This document shows, one piece after another, positions 45,961 through 53,327 of a stretch of DNA of 64,000 nt. The stretch covers positions 1 through 64,000 of the forward strand of contig PGYB01000007.1 in assembly GCA_002839445.1 (NCBI GenBank). The letters run 5' to 3'. The notes under the pieces were generated by a model. It saw only the letters and a program-made list of their open reading frames with translations. It was not told where the DNA came from and did not search any database. Position numbers and translations under genes: made by a program. Origin of the DNA: Candidatus Riflebacteria bacterium HGW-Riflebacteria-1. GTDB lineage: Bacteria; Muiribacteriota; Ozemobacteria; Ozemobacterales; Ozemobacteraceae. Every line of letters starts with the position of its first letter. Position 1 is the stretch's first letter.

Positions 45961-46983
45961 ATGAAACGTCGTTTTCTGACTGTCGCCCTTGCTGTGATGG
46001 GTGTCGTTTTCAGTTTTTCTGCCAAGCCGGTTTTTGCGCAACGGGTGCGCGAGGCGATAAAGGGCTTCATAAATGACCGCGTCGACAAAAAGGCACTCGA
46101 ACAGGAAGTCGCGTCAACGTTTCACGAGTTCAAGCATGGCGGATATCAGCGCTCGTATTACCTGTATCTGCCCTCAAAATGGGACAAAAAAAGTGCCTTG
46201 CCGGTGGTTTTTCTGTTTCATGGCGGCGGTGGTGGCGCCCGTGGCGCGCTTCATTTCTATGAACTTGAAAAGAAGGCTGAAGAAGCCGGATTCATGCTGG
46301 TTACGCCTAACGGCACCGGCGAAGCAAAACATGTGCTGCTGACCTGGAACGTCTCGTTCGGCTTTGGCTTTGCCCATAAAAACAAGGTCGATGATATCGG
46401 TTTCGTGAACGCGCTGTTGCAGAAGCTTGAGGCTGAATACCCGATTGACCCAAAACGAATTTTCGCAACCGGTCTGTCGAATGGCGCAATTTTCTGCCAC
46501 TTTCTGGCAGCGGCTCCTGGTAATCGATTCGCCGCTATCGCACCAGTTGTCGGTACTGCGGGTGGCAAAGACCAGGGCGAAAAAGACTGGCATCAGCCAC
46601 CGCCGCCGCAGGTGCCGGTTTCGGTCTGTATCGTTCAGGGCCTGATCGATGAGCATGTGCCAATCGCCGGAGGATTGCAGATCAAGTCGATTGCCGAACC
46701 CAAATACATGTTCTCGGCTTCAGAAACCATCAATCTCTGGGTAACAGCTAACAGCTGCGATCCGACACCTGAAACCAGTTACAGCACAAAGATGAACACT
46801 ACCACGCACCACTACAAAAATGGCCGCAACAACAGCGAAGTGGTCGCATACGTCATTCACGACATGGGGCACGCCTGGCCAGGCTCAACGCGCGTGCCTA
46901 GAATGGGCTCAGACAAACCTTCGAAACATTTTCCCGGAAACGACATCATCTGGGAATTCTTCCGCAGCCACCCACAGCCTTGA
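45961..46983 (+). CDS. Secreted alpha/beta-hydrolase esterase, PHB-depolymerase/LpqC-like
   Basis: A 340-aa exported esterase. The signal peptide ends near KPVFAQ (about residue 27). The hydrolase has the oxyanion segment VVFLFHGGGGGARG, the nucleophile elbow GLSNGAIF (Ser), the acid in QGLIDEHVP and the catalytic His in DMGHAWPG. These are the marks of the LpqC/PHB-depolymerase (feruloyl-esterase-like) group. The start at 45961 follows GAGGGGAG; an in-frame start at 45940 lies before that site. It may cleave or transfer acyl esters outside the cytoplasm; it lies 87 bp before the ligase-reductase fusion. Confidence 0.85.
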   Translation: MKRRFLTVALAVMGVVFSFSAKPVFAQRVREAIKGFINDRVDKKALEQEVASTFHEFKHGGYQRSYYLYLPSKWDKKSALPVVFLFHGGGGGARGALHFYELEKKAEEAGFMLVTPNGTGEAKHVLLTWNVSFGFGFAHKNKVDDIGFVNALLQKLEAEYPIDPKRIFATGLSNGAIFCHFLAAAPGNRFAAIAPVVGTAGGKDQGEKDWHQPPPPQVPVSVCIVQGLIDEHVPIAGGLQIKSIAEPKYMFSASETINLWVTANSCDPTPETSYSTKMNTTTHHYKNGRNNSEVVAYVIHDMGHAWPGSTRVPRMGSDKPSKHFPGNDIIWEFFRSHPQP

Positions 46984-47070
46984 CAGTCGGTTCGTAAATT
47001 TACTCTTTAACGTTGGCGCGGTTTGTAATATGCTGATATGAGTTAATCCAGATGCGCGAAGGAGTACCCG

Positions 47071-50000
47071 ATGTTTTGTGATACCCTCAAGATATCGCCT
47101 GTGAGCGAATTTGCCGGCAAAGACGCGATTATTCACGATGATGGTCGCGGCAGCAGCGACAAACTCACTTATGAACAACTCTGGCAGGAAATTGCCAACG
47201 TATCACGAGTGGTGCGCGAAGCCGGACTGAGCAAAGGTGACCGGGTGCTTTTCGTCAGTGAAAATCATTTGCACTGGCTCCCTATTTTTCTCGGTATTGC
47301 CGGGTCTGGCGCGATCGCGGTTCCGGTTGACGGCAATATTGCTGTTGCCCGCTTCAAGGCAATTATCGAAGACTCTCAGCCGACTTTGGTTATTGTATCA
47401 AGGCGTTTTTCGAGCAGGCTCGGCGAATTTGACCTTGCCAATAAAGAGGTTTTCGCCACGCTGAATCAGCATTTTGATGTGTTCAGCCTCGGCAAGGGCA
47501 GTTGCCCGCAGGCCAGTGAGCCTGAGCTCAGGCCGCACGATATTGCTGCAATCATTTATACATCAGGCACAACCGGCAAACCTAAGGGCATTATGCTCAG
47601 TCATAAAGCCTTTATCGCTTCGATTGAGCTTGGTCTCAAGATTTCTGATTATCACCGCGACGACCGCATGCTGACCCTGCTGCCGTTTACTCATGTTTTC
47701 TCGCTGCTCGACGCCGGACTGGTAATGCTTGGCTGCCATTCGACACTGGTTGTCTGCAACAGCTTCAACCCGGCCGAAATCATTCCGGTAATCATGAAAT
47801 ATCGAATTACCTATGTAATGGCCGTGCCGCGTCTGGCCGACCTGTTCGCGTTTGGCCTGATGCAGTCACCAGATCTAAAATTGTCCGGAATTACCATGAT
47901 TATTGGTGGCGCTGCCCCGAGAGCGCAGGTCATGCAGTTGCTGAATTCCCGCGGAATCAGAACATTTCAGGGTTTCGGTATGACCGAAACCACTGCGGGT
48001 GTTCTTATTGGCCATAACTGCCCGCTTGCAGCGGTCGGCAAAGCGCAGCATGGCGTAAGAGTCATGATCGACCGGCCAGTCGAAGGTGTCGGCGAACTGT
48101 TGATTGCAACGCCGACTATTTTTTCTGGCGTTTTCGGTCAGCCCGCACTCGACCAGGAAATGTTTGCCGGAGAGTATTTCAAAACCGGCGATATTGCCCA
48201 GATCGACAAAGATGGTTATGTTTACATCCGAGGCCGTGCCAAGGAAGTCATCATATCTGCTTCAGGGCTCAATGTTTATCCGGATGAGCTTGAACTGCGG
48301 CTTGGAACACTGCCATATGCCGAGGAATTTGTTGTTTTCGGCCACTGCGAGGCAGATCTCGAAATCCCCGCTATCGCGCTACTGGCTCGCAATGAGTTTT
48401 TTAAAGATTACAGCGTCGGCAAGGCTCAGGAATTCGTCGAAGACGACATTCGCAAAAAAGTTGCCGACTGGCCGGAAGCTGAGAGAATTCGCAAGATTTT
48501 TATCGTCAATACACCGCTGCCGCGCTCTGCCAGTTCAAAGATCAAGCGCTTCGAAGTAGCGGCGATGTTCAACCCCGAAGCCGCCAAAAAGATGCAGCAG
48601 GACGATCATGCTTCAAGGGCTGCTAAAGTTGCGGATGATCGGGAAACTGTCGATGCCTTTATCCGAGAAGTAGCGGCTTTTCTCAACGTTGACCCTGAAA
48701 AATTCGAGTTGACGACACGCATTGATTCATTCATGCAGCTTGACTCGCTTGGCGTGGTCGCCATGTTGATCAAGCTCGAACAGCGCTTCAGCGTGTCTTT
48801 CCGCGAGCTGATCGGTACTTCGGTAGAGACTTTTGAAGAGCTTTTCAGGTTTTTTGCGAACCAGGTCGGCCCGGAACAGATCGAAAAGGCAGCCAATGGC
48901 GCGCCGACTACACCGGGATTACCACCTCTGCTCGACTTTACGTCGGTCGCGCTTGAACAGCGTCAGCAGTTCGTGCGTGATCATGCTGATTATCAGGCTT
49001 TCAAACTGCCGGTTCCCGAGGATGCCGCAACCTTTACCGGCAACATAGAGGGGTTTACCGGATTCGTTCAGGTGCCAGTAGGTTTGTGCGGTCCGCTCAA
49101 GGTTCTGGGCAAGAATGCTGAAGGCGATTTTTTCGTGCCAATGGCAACAACTGAAGGCGCTCTGGTTTCTTCTGTTGCGCGTGGTTGTCAGGTAATCAGC
49201 CTTTCTGGTGGCGCTCAAGTCCGCATTATTGACGAAGGAGTGGTGCGTACCCCGGTTTTTGTGCTCAAAGATCTCGAACAACTCGAGAAATTCAGCGCCT
49301 GGGTGGCCGACAATTTCAGCAAGATCGCGCGCTCGGCTGAGAGCACTACCAGTCACGGCAAGCTCAAGTCGATTGAGCCTTTTCCAATTGGCAGTATGGT
49401 GGTTTTACGCTTCAATTTTGTGACCGGCGATGCTTCGGGCCAGAACATGACTACCATCGCCACGCGCAACGCAGTTGATTTTATTCTTGAAAACTACCCC
49501 GGCAAGATTGTCGAGTGGTTTCTTGAGTCTAATCTATCAGGCGACAAGAAGATCAACGCGGTCAATTTTACGCGCACGCGCGGCAAGAAACTGGTTGCGC
49601 AGTGCCTGATTCCGGCGCAGGTGGTAAAGAGTATTCTGCATACCACGTCGCAGCAGATGTGCCGTCTTGCCAATCTCGCCATGGTGACTTCGATGCAGGC
49701 GCATTCATTTGGCATGCAGGCACATTACGCCAATACGCTTGCCGCTGTATACATCGCGGCCGGCCAGGACCCTGCCTGTGTCGCCGAGTCTGCTGCCGGC
49801 ATCACCTGTCTGCAGTTGGTTGACGATGATCTGCAGATCAGCGTTACCTTGCCAGGCATCATGGTCGGAACCGTGGGCGGCGGTACCCGTCTGCCTACGC
49901 AGAATAACTGCCTGCACATGATGGGGTGCGCCGGCGCCGGGAAATCCGGAAAATTCGCCGAAATTCTCGCGGCCGCAGTTCTCGCCGGCGAAATATCGAT

Positions 50001-50085
50001 CATTGGCGCCATGGCAGCTGATGAATTTACCCAGGCCCACGCGCGTTATGGCCGCGCCGGTGGCCTGAATGATAAGAAGGCCTGA
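47071..50085 (+). CDS. Three-domain fusion: acyl-AMP ligase, carrier protein, HMG-CoA-reductase-type reductase
   Basis: A 1004-aa cytoplasmic protein. Residues about 1-510 are an ANL adenylating enzyme (YTSGTTGKPKG at 164-175, FQGFGMTET, YFKTGDIAQIDKDG, catalytic Lys in SASSKIKR). Residues about 530-605 are an acyl-carrier domain with the phosphopantetheine Ser in QLDSLGVVAM (about 558). Residues about 615-1004 are a class I HMG-CoA-reductase-like domain with VPVGLCGPL, catalytic Glu (MATTEGALVSS), Lys (GDKKINAVNF), Asp (GQDPACVAES), the NAD(P)-binding GDASGQNM, GTVGGGT and the final His (QAHARYGR). All four catalytic residues are present. It reads as an assembly line: activate an acid, tether it, reduce the thioester to an alcohol or aldehyde. 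The formyltransferase starts 2 bp later. Confidence 0.9.
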   Translation: MFCDTLKISPVSEFAGKDAIIHDDGRGSSDKLTYEQLWQEIANVSRVVREAGLSKGDRVLFVSENHLHWLPIFLGIAGSGAIAVPVDGNIAVARFKAIIEDSQPTLVIVSRRFSSRLGEFDLANKEVFATLNQHFDVFSLGKGSCPQASEPELRPHDIAAIIYTSGTTGKPKGIMLSHKAFIASIELGLKISDYHRDDRMLTLLPFTHVFSLLDAGLVMLGCHSTLVVCNSFNPAEIIPVIMKYRITYVMAVPRLADLFAFGLMQSPDLKLSGITMIIGGAAPRAQVMQLLNSRGIRTFQGFGMTETTAGVLIGHNCPLAAVGKAQHGVRVMIDRPVEGVGELLIATPTIFSGVFGQPALDQEMFAGEYFKTGDIAQIDKDGYVYIRGRAKEVIISASGLNVYPDELELRLGTLPYAEEFVVFGHCEADLEIPAIALLARNEFFKDYSVGKAQEFVEDDIRKKVADWPEAERIRKIFIVNTPLPRSASSKIKRFEVAAMFNPEAAKKMQQDDHASRAAKVADDRETVDAFIREVAAFLNVDPEKFELTTRIDSFMQLDSLGVVAMLIKLEQRFSVSFRELIGTSVETFEELFRFFANQVGPEQIEKAANGAPTTPGLPPLLDFTSVALEQRQQFVRDHADYQAFKLPVPEDAATFTGNIEGFTGFVQVPVGLCGPLKVLGKNAEGDFFVPMATTEGALVSSVARGCQVISLSGGAQVRIIDEGVVRTPVFVLKDLEQLEKFSAWVADNFSKIARSAESTTSHGKLKSIEPFPIGSMVVLRFNFVTGDASGQNMTTIATRNAVDFILENYPGKIVEWFLESNLSGDKKINAVNFTRTRGKKLVAQCLIPAQVVKSILHTTSQQMCRLANLAMVTSMQAHSFGMQAHYANTLAAVYIAAGQDPACVAESAAGITCLQLVDDDLQISVTLPGIMVGTVGGGTRLPTQNNCLHMMGCAGAGKSGKFAEILAAAVLAGEISIIGAMAADEFTQAHARYGRAGGLNDKKA

Positions 50086-50087
50086 GC

Positions 50088-50846
50088 ATGAAAGCAATCT
50101 ACGTTACTTCTGATGTTACCTATGTGAAAGACAATTATCTCTCGCTGGTAGACCAGGTTACCGACCCTGCTAAGCTGCCGGCCGGCGTTGAAGTTGCTGC
50201 GGCCATAATTCTGAAGGTTCCAGAAAAGCTGCTGCTCAAGAATATTCTGGGTCTGCAGTTGATCGGCGCACCGCATTTCAGTCTTGCCCTTCTGCGCAAT
50301 CTCGTGCAGTCACGCATCAATGACCCGCGCGTCAAAATTCTGCGTGAGCGAGGCATCAAAATTTTCCGCTGTTCAAGCGTAAATACGCCTGGCGCACTAA
50401 AGTTTATCGGTGACCTGCAGCCCGATTTGATGGTGAACATGCGCACCCGCAACATTTACAAAAAGCCGGTGCTCGATCTGCCAAAAATTGGCTGCATCAA
50501 TATTCATCATGGTCTGCTGCCAGAAAACCGTGGCACTCTCTGTGATCTGTGGGCCTGGATCGAAGGCCGCCCGGTCGGCTTCTCAATTCACTGGATGAAC
50601 GAAAAGATTGATGACGGCGATATAATCGATCGTTGCGAGGTTGATGTAAAAGGCTGTCGCTCGTATATCGAGATTCCATACCGCTCCAGCCTGATTGAAT
50701 CCGGCTGTCTGTTGCGCAACCTTGGACGCATCAGCCGCGAAGGGCATTTTGTCGGTATTCCGAACCGCACCGATCATATCAATTACACGCGCACCCCGGC
50801 GCCTGCAAAGATAATCGAGATCCGCCGCCGCGGCCTGGGGCTTTAG
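50088..50846 (+). CDS. Formyltransferase-like enzyme (10-formyl-THF type)
   Basis: A 252-aa protein of the formyl_transf_N fold. The catalytic Asn-His pair is in CINIHHGLLPENRG (about residues 136-149) and the catalytic Asp in IDDGDIID (about 177-184), as in Fmt, PurN and sugar formyltransferases. It has no C-terminal tRNA-binding domain, so it is not a normal Fmt. It starts 2 bp after the fusion gene and should be translationally coupled to it. It probably formylates an amine or hydroxyl on the product of this pathway; the substrate is unknown. Confidence 0.8.
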   Translation: MKAIYVTSDVTYVKDNYLSLVDQVTDPAKLPAGVEVAAAIILKVPEKLLLKNILGLQLIGAPHFSLALLRNLVQSRINDPRVKILRERGIKIFRCSSVNTPGALKFIGDLQPDLMVNMRTRNIYKKPVLDLPKIGCINIHHGLLPENRGTLCDLWAWIEGRPVGFSIHWMNEKIDDGDIIDRCEVDVKGCRSYIEIPYRSSLIESGCLLRNLGRISREGHFVGIPNRTDHINYTRTPAPAKIIEIRRRGLGL

Positions 50847-50861
50847 CGGCTGATCCTGTGT

Positions 50862-51623
50862 GTGCTCCGTGACCTTTTTATAATGCCGGTGAAAGCAGGT
50901 TTTTCTTTGACAAAATTTGGAGAAAAAATTAAGCCTTTCCCGGCACCAGCAAGAAACAAATTCGAGTCTGTTCTGCTGACCACTTTTGAGGAACCACCCG
51001 GTAAGTCGCAGAGGCCAGCCAACTGGCTGGCGCAGCAATTGTGGCCTGAATTCGAAGAATTGCCCGTAGGACTGATGGCCTTTACCATGCTGATCATGGT
51101 TTTGCTGGAGACAGATCTGCAGAACCTTTTCCTTGCAGCCCTGGAAATTGAATCTAATCTGTTTTTTCTGCTTATTCTGCTGAATATAGTCGTTTTTGGC
51201 GTCCTGTCGATATTTCATGTCTTTTCAAAGCGACAGAAAACTGATCAGGAAAAACGCGGGATGGTCGGTTTCGCCATCTTCTGCTGCATCATTTCTGGTG
51301 TTATGGGCGGGTATCGGCTGTATCTTGAGCAAAGCTCATGGCTGCAGATTTTCGGTGTCTGGAATGTAATCCAGGGGCTTGCTGCTGCGCTGCTTTTTCA
51401 TGCAAAGGCCATCAATGAAAACAGTCTGTCTGACGAAAATGCGCCACTTGCTGGCACCATTGCCAATTTTGTTCTGGTCGGTACTCTGTATATATTCTTG
51501 AAATTCGGCTTCAACCTCCACTACATAGACAGTTTTTCCATCTGTGTAGCATACGCAATGAGCCTTTCGTCCGCGGTCTGCGCCTATATATACAGGCTTC
51601 CTGACCAGTCTGATGATTGCTAG
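50862..51623 (+). CDS. Multi-pass membrane protein of unknown function
   Basis: Up to 253 aa. A hydrophilic N-terminus (about 65 residues, MPVKAGFSLTKFGEKIKPF onward) precedes about six hydrophobic helices (ELPVGLMAFTMLIMVLL, FFLLILLNIVVFGVLSIF, MVGFAIFCCIISGVMGGY and others). The start is either GTG 50862 or ATG 50883; neither has a strong ribosome site, and coupling to the formyltransferase 15 bp upstream is likely. No family recognised; the setting suggests a part in membrane handling of the product. Confidence 0.7.
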   Translation: MLRDLFIMPVKAGFSLTKFGEKIKPFPAPARNKFESVLLTTFEEPPGKSQRPANWLAQQLWPEFEELPVGLMAFTMLIMVLLETDLQNLFLAALEIESNLFFLLILLNIVVFGVLSIFHVFSKRQKTDQEKRGMVGFAIFCCIISGVMGGYRLYLEQSSWLQIFGVWNVIQGLAAALLFHAKAINENSLSDENAPLAGTIANFVLVGTLYIFLKFGFNLHYIDSFSICVAYAMSLSSAVCAYIYRLPDQSDDC

Positions 51624-51799
51624 CCGAACAGGCTGAGAATGTTAATGATCAGCTCAAGCACATCAAGCACATCAAATATAACTTTTAACCCCTTAAAGAG
51701 AACGCAGATTACAGCCACTGTTCCGAGTGCAAAGCTTCTGGGTCCGACCACTGCCATCATTACACCGACTACTACGAGGCTAAGATATAATGCCAGCAT
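51620..51799 (-). CDS. Tiny hydrophobic membrane protein
   Basis: A 59-aa protein with two closely spaced hydrophobic helices (MLALYLSLVVVGVMMAVVG and a long second helix rich in Val, Leu, Ile and Asp). GGGAGA 6 nt before the ATG at 51799 supports this start; the open frame extends further upstream but without a ribosome site. It converges with the 50862 gene (4-bp overlap of ends). No family recognised. Confidence 0.6.
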   Translation of the reverse strand: MLALYLSLVVVGVMMAVVGPRSFALGTVAVICVLFKGLKVIFDVLDVLELIINILSLFG

Positions 51800-51890
51800 A
51801 TTGTTTCTCCCTGATGATTTGCTCTTGTTAAACGCAAGTGTCATGCCACAGTGAAAAACGCCTGTTGATGAGGATCTTGCGAAATATGCT

Positions 51891-51918
51891 GCGACACTTT
51901 TGTCGCGCGATCGCGACG
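51891..51918. promoter_or_regulatory. Overlapping palindromes in the intergenic region before ubiA
   Basis: GCGACA-CTTT-TGTCGC (51891-51906) overlaps GTCGCG-CGAT-CGCGAC (51902-51917), so the same GTCGC motif is used by both hairpins. Such paired symmetry is typical of operators. The gap 51800-52370 contains no gene I can support; it holds these palindromes and the 52313 hairpin. Confidence 0.35.
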
Positions 51919-52312
51919 TTTTGTATCTTTGCTGGCTAGCTCTTGATAACATTCACAGTGAATTTGTTCGTAGCATCAAAATTAGACCAGAGTTCTATTG
52001 ATAAATGCGTAGCGACAACTGCAATGATTACCCTGCTTCGCTAAAGCAGCACAGACGAAAATTATCTGTCTGCTGATGCTTTAATCACCAGAACTGATAT
52101 GCGTCATAGCGCAGAAAGACCTTTTCAACAAGAGTTTCCGGGCAGGAAGCTGAACGTTTGGCCCGTGCTCAAACAAAATATTGTCAGTGTACGGGTGGCG
52201 TGTTAAGCTGATGCGAGATTTACTCCCATGGAGTATGGACTGTGAATTATGTTGACAGGTTCAATAAGTAAGCATGGTCGAGAGTATGAAAACTGATCAA
52301 TAGAGAATTATC

Positions 52313-52340
52313 CAGGGGCACAAAACTTTTTGTGCCCCTG
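52313..52340 (+). promoter_or_regulatory. Strong 12-bp hairpin just upstream of the UbiA gene
   Basis: CAGGGGCACAAA-ACTT-TTTGTGCCCCTG is a perfect 12-bp stem with a 4-nt loop, ending 30 nt before the ATG at 52371. No T-run follows on the plus strand. It could be an attenuator, an mRNA-stabilising 5' structure or an operator for the second half of the lipid cluster. Confidence 0.55.
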
Positions 52341-52370
52341 CCGGTATAAACCTCGCAAACTGGAGGAATC

Positions 52371-53291
52371 ATGGCCTTTATCAGCAGATGGTGGCAGTTT
52401 CTGAAAGAGCGGCACCAACCGTTCAGCATTACGCTGATGGTCGCCATTTTCTTCGCGGCAGTCGCGTTAGTTGCTTATCAACCCGGTGTACATGACGCTC
52501 CCTGCCCGACGCGCCTCGGTGTCGGCTTTTTAATCGTCTGGCTGATTTTCTTGCACATGCGCCTGTTTGACGAAGTTAAAGACTATGATGTCGACCGTGA
52601 ACACAATCCAGAACGCCCGCTGGCCCGCGGTTTGATCAGTGTTGGCGAATTTTCGGCGATGACCATGGTTTGCCTGGTGGTTGAAATCGCGTTGGCTGGT
52701 GCTATGCGCTGGCCGATGCTGCCGGCATATATGATGGTTCTATGTTTTACGCTGCTGATGCGCATGGAATTTTTTGTCGGCGACTGGATGCGCCCGAAAC
52801 TTGAGCTTTACGCGATCACCCATACTTTTTCGGCAGCCATGATCAGCATGCTGATTCACAGCATTGTTTGTTTTTCTGATTTTGCCGGCGCTGATCGAGC
52901 CATGCTCGCTTATGCGCTGGGCAACTGGTTCGTTTTCAACGTGTTCGAATTTGGCCGCAAAACCTTTGCTGTCGAAGAAGAGCGCGATGGCGTCGAATCT
53001 TACTCAAACCGGCTCAAACCAACAGGAGCGGTTCTGCTGCTTCTGGTCAACGTCGCGCTGGCTTATGGCGCGTTCTATTATGTGGCGACAACAAAATTCG
53101 CAGCGGTTGCTGACTGGCGTCTGCTTGGCCCGTCGGCGGCCGTTTCCCTGCTGCTGGCTGTAATCGGGCTGCTTTACGCGAGCAAACCGGTGCTGGCCAA
53201 TGCCAAACTTTATCGCGGTATGGTTACTTTCTATCTGCTTGCTTATCCGGCTGCCATTGCCGGGTCGCTTTATCTGCTGATTTATCGGTGA
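52371..53291 (+). CDS. UbiA-family prenyltransferase
   Basis: A 306-aa inner-membrane enzyme with about nine helices. The first prenyl-diphosphate/Mg motif appears as RLFDEVKDYDVDREHNPERP (about residues 63-82) and the second, weaker one as the acidic loop EEERDGVES (about 203-211). UbiA enzymes transfer a prenyl chain to an aromatic, glycerol-phosphate or similar acceptor. ACTGGAGG precedes the ATG. It starts the second, tightly packed run of the cluster, 36 bp before the phosphotransferase gene. Acceptor and chain length cannot be told; the FDEVKD form is not the UbiA (ubiquinone) consensus. Confidence 0.85.
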   Translation: MAFISRWWQFLKERHQPFSITLMVAIFFAAVALVAYQPGVHDAPCPTRLGVGFLIVWLIFLHMRLFDEVKDYDVDREHNPERPLARGLISVGEFSAMTMVCLVVEIALAGAMRWPMLPAYMMVLCFTLLMRMEFFVGDWMRPKLELYAITHTFSAAMISMLIHSIVCFSDFAGADRAMLAYALGNWFVFNVFEFGRKTFAVEEERDGVESYSNRLKPTGAVLLLLVNVALAYGAFYYVATTKFAAVADWRLLGPSAAVSLLLAVIGLLYASKPVLANAKLYRGMVTFYLLAYPAAIAGSLYLLIYR

Positions 53292-53327
53292 AAAAATACT
53301 CAAACTCTGAAGGATAGGGGAAACAGG

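Noticed and set aside
52097..52204. 35-codon ORF in the gap before ubiA
   Set aside because: No ribosome site and no protein-like pattern.
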